A stretch of DNA of 64,000 nucleotides from Lucinisca nassula (GCA_963580285.1 OY757011.1:166375406-166439405), one strand, 5' to 3'. Shown: positions 1-10,590, counted from the first letter of the stretch. Made by a program: numbers and translations. Notes: generated from the sequence alone by a model not told the origin.

Positions 1-189
1 TTCACCATCTTCCAAAGGTTTTTGTTTGATTTTGGGAGTGTTTTAGCCAGGTAGATAAGGTAGCTGATTACAATACTGAGAGAACACTACAATACCTTTG
101 TCGGTTCGACTTAAAGCTGACATGAAGTGGTCTCCATCAAGAAGAAAACCTCTTCAGAAGAAGATAATATTGGTGGTTGTGATAATTAC

Positions 190-290
190 TATAAAAATTA
201 GGACAGCCATGTTTGAGTAAACAGTGTAGACCCTGATCAGACTGCTCCTGAAGGAGCAGTCTGATCTGGGTCTATAATGTTTGCCTTTCC
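190..290. repeat. Palindrome core copy (family III-like, truncated)
   Basis: It holds GTGTAGACCCTGATCAGAC, then a GCTCC/GGAGC centre, then GTCTGATCTGGGTCTA. One arm has CCTGATC and the other reads CCAGATC when reversed: the mismatch typical of this core. The outer flanks are degraded. Confidence 0.65.
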
Positions 291-779
291 ACGAGAATAT
301 TTTAACTGAACAGTGTGATTCGCATGATCAAATGTTAGATAATTAATGTAAATTAGTAATGTAAAAATGTTTAAGGTGACTCTGGTAGTCAAGTGATTAC
401 TTATGATCTGCCGTGAAAAAGGATGAGACAATGATTGAAAAGCATCCGTGGAGTCTGATCTCACATTTGTTTGTTGGTCTTTAGATATCTCAAGATGTGT
501 ATATTGGTTTAATAAACAACAAAGGCTCTAATCAGAGTGTGTGGATATACATGCTGATTCAGAACTTGGATATTAGCTTGGGTGTTCAACAGACTTTTAT
601 TCATGATCTAACTCATTTATGGATGTACAGATCTGAACTGATTGTTTTGGAATAAATTTGTGGGAGATTATGGTAATGATGGATTCAAGGTCTAAACAGG
701 TTGTACATGTTCTTTTTCATTTGATTTTTACCTTATTTAATTTTAAAATCTTTTTATCTTGGCTGTATCTGATGTGAGT

Positions 780-1015
780 GCTTTGTGGTAGCATTAACTC
801 ATTGTATGCAGGGAGGGGGGGGGAACCCCCTTTGGAAAGAGTGCAGGCCCAGATCAGACGCCGCAGAATGCGGTGATCAGGGCCTGCACTATTTGCTAAC
901 AGAATTTTCTGTCAAAAATAGAATAAAAACGACAAAATAGGTCTGGCACCCCTTATATGACAAATGGACTTGTCCAACATATAGCAATGGAAGAGTCCAC
1001 CAGTATACAATGGCT
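780..1015. mobile_element. Palindrome-core MITE, family 0
   Basis: Core GTGCAGGCCCAGATCAGACG / TGATCAGGGCCTGCAC with a GCCGCA centre. The right flank (TGTCCAACATATAGCAATGG...) also occurs beside the core at 19571-19806, so the two define one family. Confidence 0.65.
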
Positions 1016-1099
1016 TAAAGTGTCCTCCTGCACTTCATTGCATAATCATCATGAAGAAAAGTCTGTGTCATGAACATAGCTGTTACAGGGATGTGCTTT

Positions 1100-1215
1100 A
1101 TTATTCTTACTTCTGCTTCAAAACATAGTTTGTTGGTACTCATTAGAACCGTCTCAGTGTGGCTGTTCTAAGGAGCACCTACAATCTATGTTTGGAATGA
1201 TAATGAAGAATATGA
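1100..1215. repeat. Imperfect palindromic element (GTACTCATTAGAACC type)
   Basis: Its arms are ACATAG...GGTACTCATTAGAACC and GTTCTAAGGAGCACC...CTATGT. Related copies are at 32750-32935 and 63876-64000. Confidence 0.5.
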
Positions 1216-1288
1216 CAAGTTTGCATCATAAAAATATTTATGAGTGTTGGAAATATGGAAAATTCACTATGTATCCTATTGTAGTTTA

Positions 1289-1900
1289 TATCCTTTCCAC
1301 TACCATAGCGTATTTTTGCGTAATTGCTGCCAAAAACTTTTTGAACGACCCTCATTCTTTCCCATATTCAACCATACTTTTGATAAGGGTGTTTTTGAAT
1401 AGGGTATTCCAACAACTGTTTGCAACATGCATATCAATCCTCTAAGAGATACTGGAACAGGACCAGAGGCTTCCAAACCTGGCAAAAAGTCGAAAAAATT
1501 AGCCTCTGAAATTGCCATTCTGCCCCATGTTCTTTGAGACGGCGTGCTGTCTGTACGAAACAAGTGCGGCCAAAACAAAGACATGTCGAGAATAGGTACA
1601 AAAGAGTGAAACGTACATAAGGTAAAATGATAGAAAACGAGAGGAAAATTAGGTTGAGAAAAACGAAAAAAAAAAAAAAAAGTCCGTGAGCATGTTTTAG
1701 CATAGCGTGACCCCTGCGCCATGACCTATGACGTCATCAGAAAGTTTGTTTTCACATACCGAACAGTACATTTTGTCTTCTATTGAAAACGGGCTAGACA
1801 AGACTAAATGAACCAAAAGATCGGGTTCTAGGGCGAAATGTTCTCCCCTACCCCCATTTTAGTCATGGTTTCAAAAATGCCCGGCAGTCCTAAGGATATG
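1289..1900. repeat. 620-bp direct repeat, copy 1
   Basis: This copy runs from TATCCTTTCCACTACCATAG to CAGTCCTAAGGATATG and recurs almost unchanged at 2022-2649. The main difference is an A-run (about 18 versus 30 bases) on the + strand. It ends AAGGATATGGTGAA, the reverse complement of the start of copy 2, TTCACCATATCCTT. A CRE-type TGACGTCA sits at ~1728. Long minus-strand open frames read through the A-run as poly-Phe and are not credible genes. Confidence 0.8.
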
Positions 1901-2021
1901 GTGAAAAAGTGAAAATCCCTGTAAATTGCCCCGATTTCCTCATATTTCAACAAAATATGTCGAAAAATAAAGATTTCAAGTTTAAAACGGCTAGTTCCGC
2001 TGTTCTAAATAACTTCACCAT

Positions 2022-2396
2022 ATCCTTTCCACTACCATAGCGTATTTTTGCGTAATTGCTGCCAAAAACTTTTTGAACGACCCTCATTCTTTCCCATATT
2101 CAACCATACTTTTGATAAGGGTGTTTTTGAATAGGGTATTCCAACAACTGTTTGCAACATGCATATCAATCCTCTAAGAGATACTGGAACAGGACCAGAG
2201 GCTTCCAAACCTGGCAAAAAGTCGAAAAAATTAGCCTCTGAAATTGCCATTCTGCCCCATGTTCTTTGAGACGGCGTGCTGTCTGTACGAAACAAGTGCG
2301 GCCAAAACAAACACATGTCGAGAATAGGTACAAAAGAGTGAAACGTACATAAGGTAAAATGATAGAAAACGAGAGGAAAATTAGGTTGAGAAAAAC

Positions 2397-2429
<33 letters not shown>

Positions 2430-2649
2430 AGTCCGTGAGCATGTTTTAGCATAGCGTGACCCCTGCGCCATGACCTATGACGTCATCAGAAAGTTTGTTT
2501 TCACATACCGAACAGTACATTTTGTCTTCTATTGAAAACGGGCTAGACAAGACTAAATGAACCAAAAGATCGGGTTCTAGGGCGAAATGTTCTCCCCTAC
2601 CCCCATTTTAGTCATGGTTTCAAAAATGCCCGGCAGTCCTAAGGATATG
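2022..2649. repeat. 620-bp direct repeat, copy 2
   Basis: This is the second copy of the repeat at 1289-1900, separated from it by ~120 bp. Only the inner ends of the pair carry the full 14-bp inverted terminus (TTCACCATATCCTT); the outer ends lack its first bases. This fits a head-to-tail tandem copy of a TIR element, or an internal duplication, better than an LTR pair. Confidence 0.75.
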
Positions 2650-2995
2650 TATTCTCACAGTTCTGAAAATTTATGAAATTCTATGAAGAGACCTTATATG
2701 CTGAAACTAGATACTCTGTCCCAGAAAACATTGACATCAGCTGTTTTCATTCTTTTGTCTGTAGGTGTTTGCTGTCAAAGGTCATACGTGTAGGGCCTTT
2801 AATCAAGTTTATCCTAAATGCACAATTCCACTTTTTACATTGAAAAAGCCCATTTTAAATTTTATAGGAATCAAATTGAACTATTGCATTGATAGAAATT
2901 TGTTCAGAAAATGGCTGAATACTTAAGCCAACAGTGAAGGCCATTACCAGATTGTCATAGGACCTGGGCCTGTACTGTTTGTGAGTGTCCTTATT

Positions 2996-3130
2996 TTAAC
3001 TCTTGTCCTGCTGAATAAATTAATTTAGCCACACTCGTTTCTGACTTTGAACCACTCTTTGATCTAATTCTAACTGAATGTCAAACAGTAGAGATACTAT
3101 CAAGATGGCTATTGAAGATAGCCATCTGAC
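2996..3130 (+). mobile_element. Family II palindromic MITE, truncated by a SINE
   Basis: It starts with the family II arm (CTGCTGAATAAATTAATTTAGCCACAC...). Its core is degraded and ends at GCCATCTGAC, where a SINE-A begins. The missing right arm fits interruption or deletion at the SINE insertion. Confidence 0.55.
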
Positions 3131-3406
3131 CTTCCTGTCGGGGCTTGGAAAAATACATAGGGCTGCATGATGCGAGTCTGACCGTCCATGCATATAAACG
3201 CTATTGGTTTCATTGGGTGGCAGGGACGGAGATGTCATTTCATCAGGGACTGAGATGTCATTTCATCTCAGTGTCGGGTAAAAGTCCCACAAATTGGAAG
3301 CAAATTTCATCACAATGTCAGGTAAATGTTCCACAAAATTGGAAGCAATGTCTCCAAAATGACCTAAATAGTGTTGACGGACGTTAAACCTCAAATCAAA
3401 CACACA
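3131..3406 (+). mobile_element. SINE-A copy (internally rearranged)
   Basis: It has the SINE-A landmarks TCGGGGCTTGGA, TTGGTTTCATTGGG, ATGTCATTTCATCTCAGTGT, TCCACAAAATTGGAAGCAA and a tail GACGTTAAACCTCAAATC. Part of the middle is deleted, and the TCATTTCATC and AATGTCAGGTAAA segments are locally duplicated. Confidence 0.7.
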
Positions 3407-3952
3407 CTGTTTTCAGAAGGTAATGCATATTCTGGTCAGTAGGACAAGGGGTAACATGGGTTAGAATAAAGCTGTCGTTGAAAAAGATGCATTTCAAGAT
3501 TAAAAGAAAAATACATCTGCCATAAGAAAATTACAAGGTTTCTTATTTCAGTTTTGTTTTAAGCCCACATGTTTAAAGTGGTAGTTATTTCTCATTGAGT
3601 TACACTCAATTGTTAAAACAATACTGCAATTTATGTGTCAGTTCACTACATGAATTTTTGAAAAAGATGTGCATAAATGCACACTGATAAATGCACACAG
3701 AAACAACGAAAAAAACAAATATTTGCCCACATACACCTGGTGTGCAATAAAAGAGACATTGACGAGCAGTGTAGACCCAAGTCACATACTGCTGAATATA
3801 TCATCAGATTAGGGGCTTCACTATTTGCTTAAGGTATGTAAAACTTGGAATCGAGAAAACAACCTGGACATCCCATTAGTTTGAAATAGATCTGTCCCAA
3901 AGCAAACTGTAAGGTGGAAAATTCTCTTCATCATTAATGGGTTTAGCCAGTT

Positions 3953-4130
3953 ACGTAATGATCCTAAGTATTGGGACAGACAGGCTTAGGCAAACAGTGT
4001 AGACCCAGATCAGACTGCTCCTGAAGGAGCAGTCTGATCAGGGTCTACACTTTTTGCCATTCTGTCGGCACTTTTTGGACTCCTTGCTGAAGCATGAAAC
4101 AAATTTTTAGGACTTTTTAAGGTAATTATA
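3953..4130 (-). mobile_element. Family III palindromic MITE
   Basis: It starts GTAATGATCCTAAGTATTGG, contains a strong core (CTGCTCCTGAAGGAGCAG centre) and ends in TTTTTAAGGTAATTA. Copies elsewhere (9650, 37034, 44588, 60975) share both ends. Confidence 0.7.
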
Positions 4131-4516
4131 ATGCATGTTCACCCATTTTAAGGTAATTATAAATATCTTCTTCCTGTTGCATGTTCACCCATTTTAGATG
4201 GGGCAACCCCAGAAAGGACACTGACAAACAGTTTGGGTCCAGATTAGCAGTATCTGATCAGGGCTTTTACTGTTTACAAGAATTTCAGCCATATGAAGAA
4301 TAAGTCAGCCTGACACCCCATATTTCACAACGGACTGCTATATTTTGTGAGGAAGTTCATTCAAAATGGGTGAACATTATCTTGTTAGGACAAGTTAATC
4401 TGATTGTAACTTTGTCTGTATTGGATTATGTAATTTGTGATGAGATGAGAAAAACATGGATGGTTATCATAATCAGGAGTTTGAATAGTATGTTTATTTG
4501 TTGTAAACCTAGTTGT

Positions 4517-4735
4517 TTAACCCTTTTTGTACCAAATGGAATCTTCCTCCTTATATACAGCAGGAGTCCATTTAAAAATGTAGGGGTGTCAGGTTGTGTT
4601 TTCATCAAAATTCATTTGGAAAATGTCAACTATTAGCAAAAAGTGGAGGCCCTGATCAGACGCCACAGAACTGATCTGGGCCTGCACTGTTTGCCAGGGT
4701 ACCCGTTTTGGGGCTTCCGGAACCAAAATGGTTAA
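4517..4735 (+). mobile_element. Family I palindromic MITE
   Basis: Outer ends are TTAACCCTTTTTGTACCAAA and GGAACCAAAATGGTTAA. It includes TATATACAGCAGGAGTCCAT, GGGGTGTCAGGTTGTG and the palindrome core (GCCCTGATCAGACGCC...). Ten related copies lie in the window. Confidence 0.75.
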
Positions 4736-4742
4736 AGCTGCC

Positions 4743-5050
4743 GGCCTTGGTAGCTCAGTCGGATGCACGTCTGACTGGTGATCAGGAGGACACGGGTTCG
4801 ATACCTGCTGGGATCAGCAACATTCTTTTGTGGAGATTGATCATAAAATCTTTTCTACGGTCATTCTGTCCCTTCCGCTGATTCAAGAAGGGCAGTTGTC
4901 AGTTTCTGGCAAAAGAACGTGCACTGTACTGGTTAACCGCTTCCATATAAGCCTGCCCAGGAAAAGTGTGGATAGGTAAACTGACCGGTTCAAAAATGAC
5001 CTTAATAGTGTTGACTAGGCCATTAAATTCCAATACAAACAAAAAACAAA
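4743..5050 (+). mobile_element. SINE-D (tRNA-derived)
   Basis: The head has A-box TGGTAGCTCAGTCGG and B-box GGGTTCGATACC, followed by a non-tRNA body and the tail GTTGACTAGGCCATTAAA with A-rich ends. No acceptor-stem pairing makes it a real tRNA. Parts of the body recur at ~23325-23420 and 23715-23760. Confidence 0.65.
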
Positions 5051-5898
5051 AGTTGTTTAAAGCTAACAATATTTTTGTTAGTTAACATATTGTTACAATT
5101 TTGATCATTTAATATGGGCAAAAAAATGAATGTATCCTGATATTTTTGCAGAAAAAATGTCACGTTTTATCTACAAATATATATTTTATTACATATTGTA
5201 CTTGCTTGAATAGTTTACATTATGTGAAATCACAAGTTTGTGAAGCTAATGAGGCTTGTTCAAAGCCTCATCAATTTAACCAACTTGTAAGTGGTCAGAA
5301 TGTAACTGTTCTAGCAAGTAGACCAAGAACTGGATGTACTTTAACCCATTTCTTTTACTGGAAACTGCAAAGTGTGGCATCTGATCAGGGCCTACACTGT
5401 TTGCAACAAGTTCAGCTGTTTTCGAACTCAGTTATTAAAGAGACGCAACATGTCATCCCCCACATTTTGAAATGGTCTCCTGCTATATAGGGAGGAAGAT
5501 TCCATTTCGTACAAAATGGTTAACTTGGAATGGATTAGAGTGGTGATGACCTTCATCTTGCCATGGAGCACTACTGTTAAAGGAAGGACTTCTCCTTCTA
5601 GTGTCAGTTTACTGTATTGCCAAGCAACCTTCAAAAACCATCTGTCACTTTAACCCATATTGTACTGGAAACCCCAAAACAGGTAATTGGCAAACAGTGC
5701 AGGCCCAGATCAGATGCCGCAGAACACGGCATCTGATCAGGGCCTACACTGTTTGCAAAATTTTCAGCCAATTTCCAAATATATTTTGATGAAAACACAA
5801 CCTGACACACCTAAATTTTTATTATGCCCCCAACTTTAAAAAAGTTGGGGGGCATATTGCTTCTGGCTTGTCCGTCCGTTCGTCCGTTCGTACGTCAC

Positions 5899-6950
5899 GC
5901 TTTCTTGTGCATAGCATATCTTTAGAACCGTGTATGCTAGTGTTTTGAAATTTCATATATGGGTTCCTCATGAAAAAATAGTTGACCCGTATTTTTTTTC
6001 TTGTCCAAATTATCTCCCCTTCTTGAATTATTTCCCCTTTAATTAAATAACATAGAATTCTCGTTAGCAAGATATCTCAAAAAGTATTTGAGCTACAGCC
6101 TTGATATTTGGTATAGTGATTGGGACTAAGGAGGAGATTACCTGATTAAATTTTCAACCAATTCTATAAAATTTTGTTAGAGTTATGGCCCTTTGTAATT
6201 TTTTGCCACTCAATTGTGTTGCTTTCTGGTGCATAGCATATCTTTAGAACCGTGTATGCTAGTGTTTTGAAATTTCATATATGGGTTCCTCATGAAAAAA
6301 TAGTTGACCCGTATTTTTTTTCTTGTCCAAATTATCTCCCCTTCTTGAATTATTTCCCCTTTAATTAAATAACATAGAATTCTCGTTAGCAAGATATCTC
6401 AAAAAGTATTTGAGCTACAGCCTTGATATTTGGTATAGTGATTGGGACTAAGGAGGAGACTACCTGATTAAATTTTCAACCAATTCGATAAAATTTTGTT
6501 AGAGTTATGGCCCTTTGTAATTTTTTGCTACTCAATTGTGTTGCTTTCTGGTGCATAGCATATCTTCAGAACCGTGTATGCTAGTGTTTTGAAATTTCAT
6601 ATATGAGTTCCTCATGAAAAAATAGTTGACCCGTATTTTTTTTCTTGTCCAAATTATCTCCCCTTCTTGAATTATTTCCCCTTTAATTAAAAAACATAGA
6701 ATTCTCGTTAGCAAGATATCTCAAAAAGTATTTAAGCTACAGCCCTGATACATGGTATAGTGATTGGGACTAAGGAGGAGACTACCTGATTAAAGTTTCA
6801 ACCAATTCTATAAAATTTTGTTAAAGTTATGGCCCTTTATAATTTTTTGCCTCTCAATTGTGTTTCTTTCTGGTTCTTCTAAAATTTCAGCATTGCAGCC
6901 AAATAAAAAAAAGATATCTCAATTACTGTTAGGGACAAGCAGTGTTAGGG
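5899..6950 (+). repeat. Satellite block 1: three ~322-bp units
   Basis: Unit starts lie near 5899, 6221 and 6543. Each contains GCATAGCATATCTT, GAACCGTGTATGCTAGTG and AATTATCTCCCCTTCTTG. Recurrent ~60-residue minus-strand open frames are by-products of the repeat. Confidence 0.85.
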
Positions 6951-7087
6951 TTATGCCCCCAACTTTAAAAAAGTTGGGGGGCATATTGCTTCTGGCTTGT
7001 CTGTCGCCCCCAACTTTAAAAAAGTTGGGGGGCATATTGCTTCTGGCTTGTCCGTCCGTTCGTCCGTTAGTCCGTTCGTACGTCACG

Positions 7088-8130
7088 CTTTCTTGTGCAT
7101 AGCATATCTTTAGAACCGTGTATGCTAGTGTTTTGAAATTTCATATATGGGTTCCTCATGAAAAAATAGTTGACCCGTATTTTTTTTCTTGTCCAAATTA
7201 TCTCCCCTTCTTGAATTATTTCCCCTTTAATTAAATAACATAGAATTCTCGTTAGCAAGATATCTCAAAAAGTATTTGAGCTACAGCCTTGATATTTGGT
7301 ATAGTGATTGGGACTAAGGAGGAGATTACCTGATTAAATTTTCAACCAATTCTATAAAATTTTGTTAGAGTTATGGCCCTTTGTAATTTTTTGCCACTCA
7401 ATTGTGTTGCTTTCTGGTGCATAGCATATCTTTAGAACCGTGTATGCTAGTGTTTTGAAATTTCATATATGGGTTCCTCATGAAAAAATAGTTGACCCGT
7501 ATTTTTTTTCTTGTCCAAATTATCTCCCCTTCTTGAATTATTTCCCCTTTAATTAAATAACATAGAATTCTCGTTAGCAAGATATCTCAAAAAGTATTTG
7601 AGCTACAGCCTTGATATTTGGTATAGTGATTGGGACTAAGGAGGAGACTACCTGATTAAATTTTCAACCAATTCGATAAAATTTTGTTAGAGTTATGGCC
7701 CTTTGTAATTTTTTGCTACTCAATTGTGTTGCTTTCTGGTGCATAGCATATCTTCAGAACCGTGTATGCTAGTGTTTTGAAATTTCATATATGAGTTCCT
7801 CATGAAAAAATAGTTGACCCGTATTTTTTTTCTTGTCCAAATTATCTCCCCTTCTTGAATTATTTCCCCTTTAATTAAAAAACATAGAATTCTCGTTAGC
7901 AAGATATCTCAAAAAGTATTTAAGCTACAGCCCTGATACATGGTATAGTGATTGGGACTAAGGAGGAGACTACCTGATTAAAGTTTCAACCAATTCTATA
8001 AAATTTTGTTAAAGTTATGGCCCTTTATAATTTTTTGCCTCTCAATTGTGTTTCTTTCTGGTTCTTCTAAAATTTCAGCATTGCAGCCAAATAAAAAAAA
8101 AGATATCTCAATTACTGTTAGGGACAAGCA
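7088..8130 (+). repeat. Satellite block 2: duplicate of block 1
   Basis: It is almost identical to 5899-6950 at an offset of 1188 bp, unit for unit, including unit-specific variants such as CTTCAGAACC in the third unit of both blocks. The whole three-unit block was therefore duplicated, not extended one unit at a time. Confidence 0.85.
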
Positions 8131-8384
8131 GTGTTAGGGTCAAGCAGTGTTAGGGTCAAGCAGTTGGGGGCATTGTGTTTCATAAACACTGGCTCTAGTT
8201 TCAATTGACTCGGGAAGATTCCATTTGGTACAAAAAGGGTTAAACACTGTAAAGCCTTCAAATACAACCAGTTACATGTAAAGGTGGACACATGTCTAAA
8301 ATTGTTTCAGAATGTCAACTTGTTTGATTTCTAGTAGATACCTGTAATATTGTCTGTCTGATCAATACTGTATTTACTGCATGT

Positions 8385-8576
8385 ATTTGGACAGACAGAC
8401 CTGACCAAACAGTGAAGACCCGGGTGAAGTGCTGCAGAATGCAACGTGTCATCATGGTCTACACTGTTTGCCACTCATCCCCTATTCTCAGAAACAACAT
8501 CGGGTAACAAATTGTACTTTTTCAAATATTAGAACAAGTATGGTAAGGAGTTGAGGGTTAAAAATCTTAAGATTGT
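8385..8576. repeat. Degraded palindrome-core element
   Basis: TTGGACAGACAGACCTGACC, then an eroded core ending GGTCTACACTGTTTGCC. The right flank AGAACAAGTATGGTAAGGAG also follows the core at 55918-56045. Confidence 0.45.
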
Positions 8577-8779
8577 CCCTTAAGCCTTCTCTTGCTGAAT
8601 ATTCATTTTAGCCACACCCATCTCTGACTTTGAACCAATCAGATTACTTGATGTAATTTATTCCTGCAAGTTCATAAACTGTATGTCAAAAAGTGTAGAT
8701 CCTGATCAGAAGCCATCTGATCTGGATCTACACTGTTTGCAAAGATAGGAGCTGTCGCGAACAGCAAGATAAGGGTTAA
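8577..8779 (+). mobile_element. Family II palindromic MITE
   Basis: The left arm has CTTGCTGAATATTCATTTTA and GCCACACCCATCTC. The core is GTGTAGATCCTGATCAGAAG / CTGATCTGGATCTACAC. The right end is AACAGCAAGATAAGGGTTAA. Confidence 0.75.
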
Positions 8780-8828
8780 TTATTGAAATGAGCAGTGTGG
8801 AATCAAATTGAAGACCACATAGAAGTGA

Positions 8829-9085
8829 CCGGGCCTCTGTGGCCTAGTGGATAAGAGGGCTGACTCTTAATCATTAAGTTTCTCACCGCTGTGGTTCGAG
8901 CCTTGCTCGGGTCACATGTGAGACGCCAAGTTCTGCAATGTGGTTATGTGGTTTTTCTCCGGGTACTCCGGGTTTTTGCCGAGCTGTGATTAACCATCAG
9001 CTCGATATAGTGAGATAAGCTCGATACAAGTGAAATAATCTTGAAAGGGCCATAAAACCAAAACCAAAAGAAAAAAAAAAAACAT
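8829..9085 (+). mobile_element. SINE-C (tRNA-derived, poly-A tail)
   Basis: The head is GGCCTAGTGGATAAGAGGG with B-box GTGGTTCGAGCC. The body has CACATGTGAGACGCCAAGTT and TTTTTCTCCGGGTACTCCGG. The tail is GGGCCATAAAACCAAAACC followed by poly-A. It closely matches the copy at 17916-18134. Confidence 0.8.
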
Positions 9086-9122
9086 GGAAGAGTTGCAGTG
9101 ATTAGTTTTTGGCGTGCCTGCT

Positions 9123-9326
9123 TAACCCTTATTGTACCAACCTTATATATAGCAGGAGTCCATTTTCAAAATTTAGGGGTGTCAGGTTGAGTTTTCTTCA
9201 AAATTTATTTGGAAAATGACTGAACTTTTAGCAAACAGTGGAGGCCCTGAACAGACGGCGTCTGATCTGGGGCTGCACTGTTTGCCTGGGTACCTGTTTT
9301 GGGGTTTCTGGTACAAAATGGGTTAA
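9123..9326 (+). mobile_element. Family I palindromic MITE
   Basis: Ends TTAACCCTTATTGTACC and GGTACAAAATGGGTTAA. The core centre is shortened to CAGACGGCGTCTG, but the arm mismatch is kept. Confidence 0.7.
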
Positions 9327-9427
9327 GCATGATACAATACAGGGATCGTTTTCCTTTTGTTAGCCCTTTTGTGACAGAATTCTTGTTTAAGCGTGGTTAG
9401 TTCATTTTGCATGTTTGTATTTTCTAG

Positions 9428-9550
9428 GTTGAGTCTCTGAAGGAACGCCTTGAGCACACAGAGAAAGAGCTGGCCAAGTCACATGACTCTAATCGAGATC
9501 TTAAGAGTAAACTGCAGACTGTGGTTAGAGAGAAGGATAGTTCCGCACAG
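9428..9550 (+). CDS. MPRIP: MPRIP/outspread-like gene, exon A (first recognised in window)
   Basis: The exon is 123 nt (41 codons), phase 0 at both ends, with acceptor TTTTCTAG and donor GTAAAA. It reads VESLKERLEHTEKELAKSHD and continues with the same heptad pattern, so it is coiled coil. It is residues 1-41 of the 1924-residue piece encoded here. It joins in frame to exon B. The frame is open and charged-residue rich, unlike the surrounding intron. Assignment to this gene depends on the phase match and shared coiled-coil style; the homology call itself comes from the later exons. Upstream exons with the family's PH domains are not in the window. Confidence 0.75.
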
Positions 9551-9649
9551 GTAAAAATGATACAAATTAAACCTGTACAGTTTGTATTGCAAAAGAGGTT
9601 TGTCTTATACCATGTTGGACCAATTAAGATTCATTTCAGCCTGAATGTT

Positions 9650-9855
9650 ACCGTAAAAATCTAAAAAAAAAAATGGCACACCTTGAGGATTTGCTCTATT
9701 TCTCCTAAGAGATTATCAAATTTGTTTCACGATCCAGCAAAAAGTCCAAAAAGTGCAGATGTAATGGCAAACAGTGTAGACCCTGATCAGACTGCCCCGT
9801 CTGATCAGGGTCTGCACTGTTTTCTTAGGACAGTCTGTCCCAATACTTTTATTCA
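9650..9855 (+). mobile_element. Family III palindromic MITE
   Basis: Left end TTACCGTAAAAATCT, then ACCTTGAGGATTTGCTC and the core, then CAGTCTGTCCCAATACTT. The core here is perfectly paired (CCCTGATCAGAC on both arms), an exception to the mismatch rule. Confidence 0.65.
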
Positions 9856-9860
9856 AGCGG

Positions 9861-10154
9861 TCCCCGCCCACCGGGCTTGAAGAAATAGAAGGGCTACATG
9901 ATGCTTCCAGGCAGAGCTGAAACTGACCCGCACATGAGTACTGGTAAACCGCTTAGAGGATTTAAGCCTGCCCAGGCAAAGCGGTGCGAGTCGGCCCATC
10001 CATGCGTATAGACCCTATTAGTTTCATTGGGCCACAGAGCTTGAAATGTCATTTCATCTCAGTGTCGGGTAAAAGTCCCACAAAATTGGAAGCAACGTCT
10101 CCAAAATGACCTATACAGTGTTGACGGGGATGTTAAACCTCAAATCAAACAAAC
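9861..10154 (+). mobile_element. SINE-A, near full length
   Basis: Start CCCCGCCCACCGGGCTTGAA; then GCTGAAACTGACCCGCAC, GTACTGGTAAACCGCTTAG, ATGTCATTTCATCTCAGTGT; tail GATGTTAAACCTCAAATC plus CAAA repeats. The family is repeated at least 12 times in the window in both orientations. Confidence 0.8.
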
Positions 10155-10429
10155 TTTAATTCAAATATTTAGACAATTGGGAAAATTGATACTTCTTCAG
10201 ATGAGGCTACTGTTTCAAAAATAATTGTCTCCCTGAAAGACTTGATCATTGGATTTGCTCCCAAGAAGCAAATACTTTTCTTTAAGAGTGGATCCCTCTT
10301 TCCATAGGGGTTGATTTTATTGGAAAGCAAACGTGAATTCCTTTTATAAGAAAGCAAATGGTAAATCCGTTTTGAAAAATGGCAAGAAATGTGCCAATTC
10401 CCCTCAACCTATTACTACAAGGCTATTGA

Positions 10430-10590
10430 AGCCTCCATGGTGAAGTGGTAAGGTACTTGCCTCATAAACCATGGGTCCTGGGTTTGATTCTGGGCTTCTC
10501 TAGATGTTTGGATGAGTCTTTATACCGAGGTGCCATATCCATATGACCTTAGCTGTTGGTGGGACATAAAACACACAAGCACACACACAC
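10430..10590 (+). mobile_element. SINE-B (tRNA-derived)
   Basis: Head GCCTCCATGGTGAAGTGGTA with B-box GGGTTTGATTC; body GGATGAGTCTTTATACCGAG and GACCTTAGCTGTTGGTGGGA; ends in a (CA)n run. Related copies: 52793 and 56642. Confidence 0.75.

Larger units (their letters stand above)
5821..8198 (+). mobile_element. Helentron-like non-autonomous element (HINE type) with nested satellites
   Basis: Near the 5' end is ATGCCCCCAACTT with a short hairpin, then a TCCGTCCGTTCG run. Inside are 322-bp units in two blocks of three. Near the 3' end, AGTTGGGGGCAT is the inverted copy of the 5' motif, followed by a hairpin GTGTTTCATAAACAC and a terminal CTCTAG before TT. Subterminal inverted repeats, a 3' hairpin, a CTAG end and T/T insertion without target duplication fit Helentron-associated elements. 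No coding capacity. It sits in a family I MITE. Confidence 0.65.
5649..8244 (-). mobile_element. Family I MITE split by a Helentron-like insertion
   Basis: The left part (5649-5820) ends ACACCTAAATTTTT. The right part (8199-8244) continues TTTCAATTGACTCGGGAAGA through GGTACAAAAAGGGTTAA. Intact reverse copies (e.g. 47115-47339) show the uninterrupted sequence CTAGTTTTGAAATGGACTCC. The element at 5821-8198 therefore inserted inside the T-run. Confidence 0.75.
1..9427 (+). other. Upstream intron sequence (no exon recognised)
   Basis: No coding exon can be supported here. Contents are two 620-bp direct repeats (1289-2649), palindromic MITEs (~190-285, 780-1015, 2996-3130, 3953-4365, 4517-4735, 5649-8244, 8577-8779, 9123-9326), SINEs (3131-3406, 4743-5050, 8829-9085) and a Helentron-like element (5821-8198). 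I assign nothing to ~290-780, 2650-2995, 3410-3950 or 8245-8385. Confidence 0.6.

Noticed and set aside
1300..1722. 140-residue minus-strand open frame
   Set aside because: It lies in a duplicated repeat, includes a poly-Phe run from an A-tract of variable length, and shows no domain.
1289..2649. LTR retrotransposon with two LTRs
   Set aside because: Only ~120 bp separates the copies, there are no TG...CA ends, and there is no primer site or coding region.
4743..4812. tRNA-like sequence with A and B boxes
   Set aside because: It continues into a non-tRNA body with an A-rich tail and lacks a paired acceptor stem, so it is a SINE head. The same applies at 8829, 10430, 38154, 52793 and 56642.
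5822..7902. Six similar ~60-residue minus-strand frames
   Set aside because: They are the same satellite unit read six times, with no coding signature.
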